From: Liopterus haemorrhoidalis
Taxonomy: Eukaryota; Arthropoda; Insecta; Coleoptera; Dytiscidae
Direction of reading: 5' to 3'
Length of the DNA: 64,000 nt
NCBI GenBank assembly: GCA_963971575.1
Contig: OZ020611.1
Coordinates: 56,205,381-56,269,380, forward strand
Of the stretch, positions 10,974-21,280 are shown piece after piece (positions within the stretch are counted from its first letter, which is position 1; every line of letters starts with the position of its first letter). Below the pieces are notes generated by a model that saw nothing but the letters and a program-made list of their open reading frames with translations, was not told where the DNA came from and ran no database searches. A program made the translations under genes and the position numbers.

Positions 10974-11251
10974 GGGGTCAGTAATAGTGGTTAGTTAGTT
11001 AGTAAAAATTTTTGGCGCACAGCAACAAAGGCGATTTGCCCCTAACGCAGCCCATTTAAATGACTAGACTATATAAAAACAATATATTAGACAATAAATA
11101 AATAAATAAAATCATTAAAAATACACATACTCAATAAAAGAAATCTTGCACTGACAAACACAAATAAATAATATAAAAAGTCTGTTCGAAAATTTGAACA
11201 GACTCAGGGTGATGGTAAGAATCTGTAAAGGGGCCAATTACCCTCGAATAT

Positions 11252-11437
11252 CACAGTCAATAACTAGAAACACATTAAAATAAGGTGCAAGACTTCACAC
11301 ATAAAACAATAAGTTCGATTCTCTCAGGAAGAGTATCAACCTGTCACAGTCAATAACTAGAAACACATTAAAATAAGGTGCAAGACTTCACACATAAAAC
11401 AATAAGTTCGATTCTCTCAGGAAGAGTATCAACCTGT
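11252..11437. repeat. 93-base direct duplication in the 3' UTR of the I/R1-like element
   Basis: The stretch beginning cacagtcaataactagaaac occurs at 11252-11344 and again at 11345-11437 without visible differences. It is also present in unit B (40310-40495). Confidence 0.95.
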
Positions 11438-11486
11438 CCATGAGTACCCTGTCGTCACCTAAAGCAACTGACAGGTCATATCTGTG

Positions 11487-11862
11487 TTAACGTCTGTTAA
11501 CACAGATCGAGGTTAACGACAAATCTGTTAACGACAAATCTGTGTTACACGTCTTACAGCTAGGGGACTCTTCTCCTCGAAGGAGGTGTCCATGGGTCCA
11601 CCAACAGTGACCTATACGGAGGCGTGTGATGGCGGTTTCCTCCCTGCGGTTAATCCTGCAGGAAAAACCCCATGGTTTAACGTCTCCCTTAATCTGTCGT
11701 AACTGAACGTTCTGTGTGCGGTTCCACTCATGTTGCCACATGTCTAAAACCAGATGTTTCAGATGAACCTTTGCGTCATCTGAAAAATGAAACTCACATC
11801 AATCATAGGTCTGTGAGAGGCGGCTTTTGCAGCTGCATCTGCCGCTTCGTTGCCTTTAATAC
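11487..11862 (-). pseudogene. I/R1-like ORF2 C-terminal zinc-knuckle region (unit A)
   Basis: RNase H end (KGNEAADAAAKAASHRP) at 11800-11862 is followed by a frameshifted stretch and then by the typical tail with TAITRLRIGHCWWTHGHLL and SCKTCNTD. The last codons repeat (LSLTDLSLTS), another sign of a small duplication. The RNase H frame runs on past the gypsy insertion at 11863-15448. Confidence 0.8.
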
Positions 11863-11989
11863 TGTAACATGTAATAGGTTACGTAAATGATACACATGTA
11901 TACTGCTTGATAGTTCTTTATTAACTGCCTATGATGTGGTCTAGGCTCGTCTGCCTAGGTCCGTACCTTTATCTTGTACATACATTACA
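11863..11989 (-). repeat. 3' LTR of gag-less gypsy (unit A)
   Basis: It starts tgtaacatgtaatagg and ends acatacattaca, so TG...CA ends are kept in both directions. AATAC flanks it outside. The polypurine tract lies inside the element at 11990-12003. Confidence 0.93.
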
Positions 11990-12192
11990 TCTCCCTTTTT
12001 CTTAAGATAATACTTTATATACTATGTGTTACATTAATTATAAATTTATACTATACTTAACATACCTTTTACATACTTAACATTTATTATATCTTTTTTT
12101 TTTTTAACTATATTTACAAACTATATAGAAATTATTTACAACTAAAAAAAAAAAAACAACATTAGAAAAACAAACCTTATACAAAATAAAGT

Positions 12193-15100
12193 CTATTTTC
12201 TTTTAAATACAAGTCGATCAGGAGGTTTAATTTCTCTTCCTGATCTAGATATATTTCTAGTTTCAGAACGTGGCTCTGCAATTAAAATTTTATTTTCATC
12301 TTCAAATAAACTATTTTTAATTTCATTTTCGACTTCATTGTAATCATTTTCCTCTGGTTCTACTTTAACGATTTCTTCTTTACAATTTGAAAACGGATTT
12401 AGAAATCGTCGGTTTCTTTCTAATATGGACCCATTTTCTAAGCTAACTTGATATGATCTTGGTCTATTTAAAACATTTTTTATAACACCTTTTTCCCAAA
12501 TCTTATCTCTTTTAACAAAAACAGGCTGTCCCGTTTCTAAATCTTTCAAATTCTTAGCGGTTCTATCATAATATTTTTTCTGTTTTAATTGTTTAGACTT
12601 GAATTTTTTCTTAACAATTTTATTTTTATCATTAATTTTATTTGTAAAATGATTACAATCAGGCAACAAACCTCTTAGTTTCCGATTCATCAAAAGCTGA
12701 GCGGGTGAGTCCAAACCAGACAGTGGCGTGTTTCGTAGTTCTAAAAGTGCTAAATACGGGTCTTGTTTAGTTTCAATAGTTTTTCTTAAAACTCGCTTGA
12801 CTGTCTGTATTGTCCTCTCCGCCATACCGTTTGATTGAGGGTATTTAGGACTACTCCTAACATGTTCAAAATTCCATTCTAACGTAAAATTTTTAAATTC
12901 TGCACTCGTAAATTGAGTACCGCCATCAGATATTAATAATTTAGGAATTCCATGTCTCGCAAAAATTGATTTTAAACTGGTAATTACATTAGAACTGGTA
13001 ATTTTGTTCAAAATATTAATTTCAACAAATTTTGAAAAATAGTCTACTACAAGTATGTAATATTTATTATTCAATTCAAATATGTCAACACCAACCTTTT
13101 CCCATGGACCATTAGGTATTTCATGTGGCATCATAGGTTCCTTTAAATTTTCACGTCTATATTTATTACATACAAAACAATTTTTTATAAATTTTTCTAT
13201 ATCTTTATCTATATCTTTCCAATATAAACACTCTCTGGCCCTATTTTTACATTTTTCAATACCTAAGTGTCCATAGTGTATTCGTTCTAACATTTCATTT
13301 TTTAATTTTGTAGGTACAACAATTCTTTTATTTTTAAATATAATATCATTTTTTACTGTTAAATCTCCAGCCAACCTTTTATAATATTCCATATCCGGTG
13401 AATAGGTTATTGAAAAGTCCCAGCCAACATTTATACAACTTCTTAATTTTTGTAGTTCTCCGTCTTCAGCTGTGAATTTTTGAAATTTTAATACCTGCGA
13501 ATCGGTGATATTTAAAGATAAAATCATTAAATCTGAATGGTATTCTAATTCATTATCTATTTCTGCAAAGTTATTATTTATTTCGTATGCGCGCGACAAT
13601 GCGTCTGCTATATACAATTCTTTGCCTTTTTTAAAACGTAACGTTAGATCATAATTTTGCAAACGTAATAATAAACGTTGAAGACGTAACGGACAATCAT
13701 TCAGTGGTTTTTTAATGATTGACAAAAGCGGTTTGTGGTCGGTTTCTACAACAAATTTTCGACCATATAAAAATTCTCTAAATCTTTCACATCCGAAACA
13801 AATAGCTAGCATTTCCTTTTCGATTTGCGCATAATGTTTTTGTACCGAAGTAAGTGCGCGGGACGCGTACGCCACTGGTGCGCCATCTTGTAACAAAACA
13901 GCACCAAGTCCGTCCTTGGAGGCGTCTACTGACAAAATTACCGGTTTTTGCATGGAATAGTATTGAAGTACGGGGGTTGTACTTAAAATATTTTTCAAAT
14001 TTTCAAAACATTTATCATGGCAATCAAGCCATTGGAAGTGTACGTCTTTTTTAATTAATGATCTTAAAGGCGAACTTTTTTCCGCAAGATTAGGAATAAA
14101 TTTTGATAGATACGTTAATATACCTAAGAAACGTTCTATATCTTTTTTATTTACTGGTTTTTGAAAATTAAGAATCGCACTTATTTTTTTAGAATCGGGG
14201 CGAATTCCGGAGCTACTTAGTGTATGACCCATATATTGTAATTCAACTGCTCTAAATACACATTTATTTTTATTTAATTTTATGTTATATTCTATTATTC
14301 TATCTAATACTTTCTTTAATCTTTCGTCGTGGTCTTCTTTAGTAGAACCCCATATTAAAATATCGTCGATGTACGTATCGACACCTTCAATGTCATCAAA
14401 AATTTGTTTAACGATTCTGTGAAATATTTCAGGTGCGCACGAAATACCGTAAGCCAATCTTAAATATTTGTAACGACCAAAAGGAGTACTAAAAGTAGTT
14501 AATTTCGAACTAAATTCGTCTAGTTTAATTTGATAGAAACCTTGACTTGCGTCGAGCGTACTAAAAAATTTTGCACCTGATAACTTAGCTGTAATTTGAT
14601 CAAGAGTAGGTAACTGAAAATGTTCCCGTTTGATGGCTAAATTTAAATTTTTGGGATCCAAACAAATTCTTAATGAATCGTCCTTTTTGCGAACAACGAC
14701 TAAAGAATTGACCCATGCTGTCGGCTCGGTGACTTTCTCAACTATTTTTAATTTTTCTAATTTATTTAATTCTTCTTTAACTTTATCTTTGATCGCTAGC
14801 GGGATTTTTCGCGGAGCATTAACAACCGGCCTAATTTTCTCATCGACAGTTATATGACACGGTTCAACTTTTACACAGCCTATTCCTGTAAATATACCAG
14901 AATAATTTTTTAAAAAATCTATCTCGTCGATAGCAAAAACTCTTTTTATTAAATTTAGTTGTTGGCACGTTTCAATACCTAAAACTGGTGGAATATTTTT
15001 AACATTCACAATATAAAAATTTATTAACTGTAAACTGTTTCGAAACTGACATCTCAAAGTTATTTTACCTAATGTGTCAAGTGTCAAACCCGAATATGAA

Positions 15101-15255
15101 GTTAATCTAGTATTTGTCACATTTAATAAATTTTTATTAATATTTAGTTTCTTAAATACATCTATAGGAATACCGTTAGCCTGTGCTCCTGTATCGATTT
15201 TGAAATTAATTAATTCATTATTTATTTTTAGTTGACAAGACCAATGCTTTTGCAA
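12193..15255 (-). CDS. pol: Gypsy pol: protease, RT, RNase H, integrase (unit A)
   Basis: A single frame of 1020 codons. Domains in order: aspartic protease with DTGAQ near residue 22; RT near 150-340 with YIDDILI near 295; RNase H with SVDASKDGLGAVL near 440; integrase with H2C2 zinc motif near 660-700 (HYGHLG ... CFVCNKYR), the two Asp in VVDYFSKF and ISDGGTQF, and the Glu in NGMAERTIQ near 810. It ends 50 codons after a RSGREIKPPDRL tail. There is no ATG at the start: the frame opens at a TAG inside the primer-binding site, and this N-terminus would normally be fused to or follow gag. It differs from the B copy at three or more residues. Confidence 0.93.
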   Translation of the reverse strand: MQKHWSCQLKINNELINFKIDTGAQANGIPIDVFKKLNINKNLLNVTNTRLTSYSGLTLDTLGKITLRCQFRNSLQLINFYIVNVKNIPPVLGIETCQQLNLIKRVFAIDEIDFLKNYSGIFTGIGCVKVEPCHITVDEKIRPVVNAPRKIPLAIKDKVKEELNKLEKLKIVEKVTEPTAWVNSLVVVRKKDDSLRICLDPKNLNLAIKREHFQLPTLDQITAKLSGAKFFSTLDASQGFYQIKLDEFSSKLTTFSTPFGRYKYLRLAYGISCAPEIFHRIVKQIFDDIEGVDTYIDDILIWGSTKEDHDERLKKVLDRIIEYNIKLNKNKCVFRAVELQYMGHTLSSSGIRPDSKKISAILNFQKPVNKKDIERFLGILTYLSKFIPNLAEKSSPLRSLIKKDVHFQWLDCHDKCFENLKNILSTTPVLQYYSMQKPVILSVDASKDGLGAVLLQDGAPVAYASRALTSVQKHYAQIEKEMLAICFGCERFREFLYGRKFVVETDHKPLLSIIKKPLNDCPLRLQRLLLRLQNYDLTLRFKKGKELYIADALSRAYEINNNFAEIDNELEYHSDLMILSLNITDSQVLKFQKFTAEDGELQKLRSCINVGWDFSITYSPDMEYYKRLAGDLTVKNDIIFKNKRIVVPTKLKNEMLERIHYGHLGIEKCKNRARECLYWKDIDKDIEKFIKNCFVCNKYRRENLKEPMMPHEIPNGPWEKVGVDIFELNNKYYILVVDYFSKFVEINILNKITSSNVITSLKSIFARHGIPKLLISDGGTQFTSAEFKNFTLEWNFEHVRSSPKYPQSNGMAERTIQTVKRVLRKTIETKQDPYLALLELRNTPLSGLDSPAQLLMNRKLRGLLPDCNHFTNKINDKNKIVKKKFKSKQLKQKKYYDRTAKNLKDLETGQPVFVKRDKIWEKGVIKNVLNRPRSYQVSLENGSILERNRRFLNPFSNCKEEIVKVEPEENDYNEVENEIKNSLFEDENKILIAEPRSETRNISRSGREIKPPDRLVFKRK

Positions 15256-15321
15256 TTCATTGTTTTCTAAGGAACCAATTAAAACTTTGTTATTATCATT
15301 AATTTCCTACCGACTGCGCCA

Positions 15322-15448
15322 TGTAACATGAAATAGGTTACGTAAATGATACACATGTATACTGCTTGATAGTTCTTTATTAACTGCCTATGATGTGGTC
15401 TAGGCTCGTCTGCCTAGGTCCGTACCTTTATCTTGTACATACATTACA
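15322..15448 (-). repeat. 5' LTR of gag-less gypsy (unit A)
   Basis: Same length as the 3' LTR with one visible difference (acatgaaatagg against acatgtaatagg). The tRNA-Ser primer-binding site lies at about 15305-15321. Promoter elements within so short an LTR cannot be identified by eye. Confidence 0.93.
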
Positions 15449-15453
15449 AATAC

Positions 15454-15887
15454 CACCATGTCCCAGTATCCAAAACAGCTCTAACCTCACATTTTGAGCA
15501 TTCAGATTGTGGAGTAGCAACCGGATCTTTAGTACAAGAGGATGCACTGGATCTGGATCTTGGATACTGTTCAAAGCGCTCAGCGAGTCCGTCAAGGAAC
15601 ACTTGACCGACTTTGCTCTGACGAAACAAAACACAGGGCCTTGAAAATAGCGTACAGCTCAGCAGTGTACACACTCGTTATAGAGTGCAGACGGAACTGA
15701 AACTGTTGGCGTGTATTCAAAGCAACGAACGCACACCCAACCCTAGTTCCGGATTTTGATCCGTCAGTAAAAGTGACAGTATCCTCGAACCTAGGGACCA
15801 GTGTTCTTTATAACTCATGTTGGTATTCGATAGGCAACGTAGTATCTTTATCAAATCTAGTTAATGTGAGGTTCACAAGTGGACGCG
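15454..15887 (-). pseudogene. I/R1-like ORF2 RNase H domain (unit A)
   Basis: Minus-strand frames give VNLTLTRFDKDTT, FTDGSKSGTRVGCAFVALN and TAELYAIFKAL, the RNase H signature, with stops and frameshifts. It is bounded by the gypsy target duplication on one side and by the Tc1 copy on the other. RNase H in this position fits the I, R1 and related clades. Confidence 0.78.
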
Positions 15888-15906
15888 GTAGCGTCCATTG
15901 GACACC

Positions 15907-17735
15907 ATGGACGCTACTCCACAGAAAATTAGAGAATTAATTATAAGCATGTTTTGTGATGGGGAAAAAATAAGTGTTATTGCTAGAGATATGAAAATGT
16001 CAAAATCTACAGTTATTGACGTAATAAGATCGTATGGTGAAAACGGTACCATCGATACAAAGGGGAAAAGTCCAGGATGTCCGACTTTAGTATCAAATCG
16101 ACAGAGAAGAGAACTTGTAAAAACGTGAAAAAGAACAGAAGGGCTACTGTTAGGGAAATAACGGCAGAGTGGAATGAGGCTGGAAGATCTTATTTTTCTA
16201 GAGAAACATGCAGAAAGTGGATACATAAAAGTGGTCTCAGTTTTTATGAGGTAATCATACCAATGTAATTTTTTTCAGTATTTTATTGAAACAGAAATTC
16301 TACATTTTAGGCAAAAGAAAAACCGTTCTTGACTGAACGACAGAAAAAAAAAGCGCTCAACTTGGTGTAAAGAGGGAAGGGCATGGACACAAGAACGGTG
16401 GAATTCGATTATTTTCAGCGATGAGTCCAAATTTGATTGAAGTGTAGGTGATAATAGAAAACGAGTGATTCGGAGCCAAAATGAAGCGTTTCATAAAGAT
16501 TCCTTGAAACGCACTGTCAGGTTTCCTGTTGGGGTTATGATTTGGGGCTGTATGTCCGCAAGAGGTGTGGGATGTATGCGGTTTGTTAATGGAATGATCA
16601 ACGAAGTTAAATACTAAGAGATACTGGAAAATAATTTAAATCCCAGTGTTGAAAAATTGTATCCTTGGGCACAATTTTTTTTTCCAACAGGACAGCGCCG
16701 CCTCTCACCTGGCCAAAAGCACTCAAAAATGGTTCGAGAAGAATCACATGAGCATACTTGATTGGCCATCCAATTGGCTTGAGTAGTCCTGATTTAAATA
16801 ACGGGTGTTTTTTTTAGAGGTATAAAACTTTAAATTGCAATAAAACAACGATGGATTATTCGATTGACATGAATTTTTTTTTATTCGAAAGATAATCTTG
16901 TGGCATTACATTAAATCATACCAACAAGACGGCGCAACATGTCACACAGCTCGTGCCACAATCGATTTATTGAAAGACACGTTTGGTGACCGCCTAATTT
17001 CACGTTTTGGACCTGTGAATTGGCCTCCAAGATCTTGTGATTTAACACCGCTGGACTACTTTCTGTGGGGCTATGTAAAGTCATTGGTCTATGCGGATAA
17101 GCCACAAACGCTTGATCATTTGGAAGACAACATTCGCCGTGTTATTGCCGATATACGGCCACAAATGTTGGAAAAAGTCATCGAAAATTGGACGTCCAGA
17201 TTGGACTACATCCGAGCCAGCCGTGGCGGTCATATGCCAGAAATCATATTTAAAATGTAATGCCACAAGATTATCTTTCGAATAAAAAAAAATTCATGTC
17301 AATCGAATAATCCATCGTTGTTTTATTGCAATTTAAAGTTCTATACCTCTAAAAAAAACACCCATTATTATTGAAAGTCTTTGGCATAAGATGAAACAAA
17401 AAATTAGAAACAACCCACAGAGAACGCTGAAAGGTTTGAAGGCCAAAATAAAGGAAGTATGGGATTCAGTGACCGTAGAAGAGTGTCAGGTTCTATTAGA
17501 ATCTATGCCTAAAAGAATTGAGGCTGTAATTAAAGCGAAAGGGTATGTAACGCCTTATTAAACATCTAAAGGATTTATAATTTGTATTACATATTAATTT
17601 GTCCGAACCTTTAATTTTCAACTGAGTTCAGTTAAAATAAATGTTAAAGCCTAATTAAAATTTATTTTTAATTCTATTTTATCATCATAGAGTAGTCAAA
17701 ATAGTGTTAAATCTTAAATCGAATTAAAAAAATTA
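15907..17735 (+). mobile_element. Tc1-like transposon, intron-containing transposase, dead (unit A)
   Basis: The transposase starts at the ATG at 15907 (MDATPQKIRELI) with paired helix-turn-helix domains (ISVIARDMKMSKSTV; RRATVREITAEWNEAGR). A probable 60-base intron, 16251-16310 (gtaatc...ttttag), lies before KEKPFLTERQKKKR. The catalytic part has IIFSDESKF, IWGCMSARGVG, QDSAASHL and SPDLN, and the final Glu region (IESLWHKMKQKIR) lies after the mariner at 17366. Stops occur near 16126, 16440, 16616 and 16783. No left terminal repeat is visible before the ATG, and the right end near 17735 is approximate. Confidence 0.85.
16801..17365 (+). mobile_element. DD41D mariner, internally deleted, with 112-base TIRs (unit A)
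   Basis: TA at 16799-16800 and 17366-17367 flanks 112-base terminal inverted repeats beginning AYGGGTGTTTTTTTTAGAGG. Between them, 16898-17260 encodes only the C-terminal transposase part: QQDGATCHTARATI to LTPLDYFLWGY, with 41 residues between the second and third Asp. That spacing is the DD41D pattern reported for rosa-type elements. The N-terminal half is deleted. The host Tc1 frame is continuous across one TA, which confirms the edges. Confidence 0.87.
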
Positions 17736-17789
17736 ATCAAAAATATATGTAGCGAGTAACACTGTACAAGAAATATATTAAGATATAAA

Positions 17790-18530
17790 TTATGAAATGT
17801 CTGAACATATAGTTGTCAGGGCTCGTATTAAAATCAATGTCACTTAAAATGTCGAAAGTCCTCAAACCAAAAGGCCTATTGGCTCTTGGTTTTCTGTCAT
17901 GAATCTCTGTATGCCTATTTTGTAGAATAGGGTCATACGCGGGATGATCTGGCTTGGCACTGTGCGCAGCCATATACCGCAAGGATAGAATTTTACGACG
18001 ATTGTACAGTGACGGTTCACCTGCTGCATACAGCAGGCTTGGTATTGGGCTGGTGCGAAATGCACTTGTGGCCAATCTAACCCCATTGTGATGTACAGTG
18101 TCAAGAATTCTAATCTCTTGGTGTTTAGCTGACCCATAAGCTAGACATCCATAGTCCAGCTAAGAGCGCACTAGAGAACGATATAAACGCAACATGACAG
18201 TGCGGTCTGCACCCCATGTCTTATGACTGAGGATCCGCAACAAATTGACCGACTTCTGGCATTTTTTTCCTGATAGACAAAAAATGTTCCCGGAAAGTAA
18301 GACGAGTGTCAAACACGAGACCCAGAAATCTGGCAGTATCGGTAAAGGGTAACTGTGCTTCATTTAGTGTGAGTATAGGATTGGGATGTACACTCCTTTT
18401 CCTACTAAAATGGACACATACAGTTTTGCTGGTCGATAATTTAAAGCCATTTTCGGTTGCACATGTATCGAGACGATCGATAGTCAGCTGAAGCTGACGT
18501 TCGATTGTACGTATGCTGACGGTATACTGT
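17790..18530 (-). pseudogene. I/R1-like ORF2 RT thumb and connection region (unit A)
   Basis: Minus-strand segments: IDRLDTCATENGFKLSTSKT near 18480 and HFSRKRSVHPNPILTLNEAQ near 18400 follow the palm in this family, then CQKSVNLLRILSHKTWGADR, LATSAFRTSPIPSLLYAAGE and FGLRTFDILSDI. A stop near 18161 (ctaagagcg forward) is found only in unit A; B reads cttagagcg and has a 208-codon open frame. The catalytic FADD palm is missing because the sequence jumps at about 18530 from the pre-RT linker to this region. Confidence 0.82.
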
Positions 18531-19335
18531 TTTTAGCCGCGCTTGTGGTGGAGTCCGTGAAATGATTCACCTCTTCGTCTACGGTCAAGCTCGGAATATC
18601 CTCATGCGAAGGATTTCGCAAACTTGGTCCAGTCTGCTTTCCGAAGAACTCACTGTGGCCAGCGGGATTCGATAACAGTATTAAACAGAGGCCTTAAGAG
18701 GATTGGAAAGTGATCACTACCGCACAGGTCGTGATGCACATCCCATTTGAACAACGGAGCGATGGCTTCTGAAACAACGCTAAGATCTATAGCACTAAAT
18801 GTACCCGTTGCTGCACAAAAATGCGTGGGTCTTCCGTCGTTCAGAAAGCTCAAATTCAATTTGTTCAACATATTTTCCAGGTGACGTTCCCGTCGATCGT
18901 TCCGCACCGATCCCAACATACATTGTAGGCGTTAAAATCGCCTAGTAGTATGAAGGGTGGTGGGAGTTGATCGATGATGTTCACGACATCTCGGATGTCA
19001 GTTCGAACACCAGGGGGAAGGTAAGTAGAACAAATCGTCACCTGGAGGGGAAGTGCAACACGAACTGCTACAACCTGCAACTCAGTGTCAATGTCTACAG
19101 GATCGTGGTACAATGTGTCTCTAACGAGAATTGCCACGCCGTCACATGCTTTTAACCCCGTAAGGAAATCCGTGCGAAACACGGAGTATCCCCGAGGAGA
19201 GAAGGTGTCGGTTTCGTTGAAGTTTGTTTCCTGCAGACAAACACACGAAGGCGCAAAATCTGACAATAAAAGTCGCAGTCCTTCGTAGCGCTGATATACA
19301 CCGTTACAGTTCCACTGGATTAGTGGACCATTCAT
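18531..19335 (-). pseudogene. I/R1-like ORF2 AP-endonuclease domain (unit A)
   Basis: The frame at 18865-19335 starts MNGPLIQWNCNGVYQRYEGL and has VCLQETNF, RTDFLTGLKACDGVAILVRD and FILLGDFNAYN, all standard AP-endonuclease blocks. After a frameshift near 18910, 18650-18919 supplies IDLSVVSEAI and LCGSDHFPILL. The domain nicks the target in this family. It continues into the pre-RT linker (LTVDEEVNHFTDSTTSAAK) at about 18540-18600. Confidence 0.88.
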
Positions 19336-20848
19336 TTCTGTTTAGGGGAGTTACACCGAAACCTAATATTTTTTGGTTTACCCTTAGGTTGCGGGTCTAC
19401 AGCCATTTTCTCGGCTACACTTTCATTTGGTAGTCCAGGTGTTTTGATGGACACACTGGACTCCTTTTTTGATTGTTTGGCTCTCACTGGTATCCAGTGA
19501 GAAACAACCAATCCCTTATCAGTTTCCTTTTCAGGAGTAACTGATGAGGGTTTTGTAGAATCGACCATTCTCTGGTCGCTTCTTGTTTGTTGAGAAGACT
19601 GTGGGGTCTTCTCCTTAGGTGGTTGGGAGAACTGAGGTTGAGTGCGTTCTCCTTTAGGGGAGGGGGATTTATTCGGACCCGATCCCACAGGTTGTGGGGT
19701 CTGAATTTTGGTCTCTGGGACCAATACCACCTTTTCTTTCGCAGTATTTGTCGCGACTGTTACTGCTGCTGCAGTTGTCGGACGAGGCACTAACTTTGTT
19801 TGAGTTTGAACAACTGCAGTTCACATTGCAGCTACGCGCCGTAGCGCGCTCTCTTTGTATTTCCTCTTGGCGTCGAAATACGGTATCCTGTCCTGCGTTC
19901 TAATGATCTGTATTGCCTCCTCCTCCAAGTACGTTGGGCAGTGGCGTGAAGTAGAGGCATGCGCCCCTTTGCAGTTCACGCAGTGTGCCGCGTTTGGACA
20001 AGTTTCAACTTCATGTTGCTCCTGTCCGCAGTTGGCACAGATGGTGTGCTTACCACAACGAGTTGAGGTGTGCCCATAACGCTGACACTTGTAGCATCGC
20101 ATCAGGTTGGGATAGTAGGGGCGAACTCTTCAAATGTTATACCCCACCATTACCGATGTTGGACACCTAGTACCAACGAAGGACACCACCATGGAAATCG
20201 AAGGCTTGCCGTTGCGAGGGTTGAGCTTCCTGCATTCAATGACACCTTACGATGTCATTTCTTGCACGAACTCTTTCTCCATAACATACGCCAGATCACG
20301 ATCCGTTACGACGCCTTTCGAACAGTTCAGTGCCTTATGCGGCTGTACTGAAATGCTAGACTCAGAAAACTTCACTAATTTTTGCAGCGTTGACGACGCT
20401 TCAGTCTCTGCTTCTACTAGCAGTGTACCGTCCGACAACTTACGCACCGACTTTATAACAGTAGAGCACGTATTTCTCAACGTTCGGGCAAAGAAGGAAG
20501 GGGACATCTCCTTAAAAGACTTACCCTCTTCTTGTACTTTCACGACGAGAAATCGTGGTACTGGTGCACAAAACTCAATATTCCTCTTACCTTCTACCTT
20601 CTTGGCAGCTGGCCAACACATCCCTCGTCGGATGACTGAGCATCACGACGAGGTCTCTTGTTTGATTTGTTACAGAGTTTACTCTCAACTGTGGCGGAAA
20701 TTAAAAAGTTTTTATCCTTCCGGGTTGTCGCCATACCTGTATAATAAGTTTCATCACCATGCCATGCCCACCCACCAGGGAGCCCCACACCGGGGACGTT
20801 GGATGCAAACCGGCTCATTGCGCCAGACATGTCAGAATGATATAGCAT
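19332..20848 (-). pseudogene. I/R1-like ORF1 (gag-like, CCHC zinc knuckles), frameshifted (unit A)
   Basis: Four overlapping minus-strand frames make up one ORF1. 20594-20848 is the N-terminus; 20247-20621 holds an RNA-binding-like region (FLVVKVQEEGKSFKEMSPSF); 19821-20102 holds zinc knuckles (CYKCQRYGHTSTRCGK, CANCGQEQHEVETC and CVNCKGAHASTSRHC); 19332-19790 is a Pro/Ser/Lys-rich tail ending just at the ORF2 start. In unit B one knuckle Cys is changed to Tyr (49039 region). The frames are broken between the pieces. Confidence 0.85.
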
Positions 20849-21280
20849 TGGAGGAAGTAGTCACGGGCTGTTCGACCCGCTCGAGAACCAAGAATAGCCA
20901 GCTCTGGAACCTTGCGAGCTGCATCCGCTCCCACAGATCCCCGAATACTTGTCTAGTGGCACGGCATTACCCCGGCATCCACGATACAGTAGTGGAGCCA
21001 CTCTATTTATGAACCGTGACACCAGCCGATTGACTGATATGACCAGACTCAGCCTCCCGTTTTACCGAATCCGAGGCCGAAGAAGGCGTGTTGGGATCGT
21101 ACTATCCGCGGACAGCAGTCTCCCTCAACCGATTAGGATCTTCTTCTCCGGCGTTACGGGTCTCCACGCACGGCAAACACTTGGGTAGGAATTTAAGTGG
21201 GAGATAAAAGAGACAACAGATAAGCCTATTCCCACAATCGGTTTCTCTGAATTGTCTCCTCCCAAAATATATTTGATTAA

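Larger units (their letters stand above)
11863..15448 (-). mobile_element. Young Ty3/gypsy element without gag, TSD AATAC (unit A)
   Basis: Two 127-base LTRs (11863-11989 and 15322-15448) differ at one visible position and are flanked by AATAC at 11858-11862 and 15449-15453. On the minus strand the primer-binding site TGGCGCAGTCGGTAGGA directly follows the 5' LTR and complements an insect tRNA-Ser 3' end. A polypurine tract (AAGAAAAAGGGAGA) precedes the 3' LTR. The internal part is only about 3.3 kb and is filled by a single pol frame. There is no gag and no env. It interrupts the RNase H domain of the I/R1-like element. Confidence 0.93.

Noticed and set aside
11863..15448. Endogenous retrovirus with an envelope gene
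   Set aside because: Pol ends about 200 bases before the 3' LTR and no env-like frame exists. It is an ordinary Ty3/gypsy retrotransposon lacking gag.
15428..15674. Two overlapping minus-strand frames as a separate gene
   Set aside because: They are out-of-frame pieces of the RNase H domain of the I/R1-like element plus the LTR border.
20134..21012. 292-codon plus-strand open frame (also at 49192-50070)
   Set aside because: It lies opposite the zinc-knuckle ORF1 of the I/R1-like element and shows no domain. It is the antisense shadow of a real coding region.
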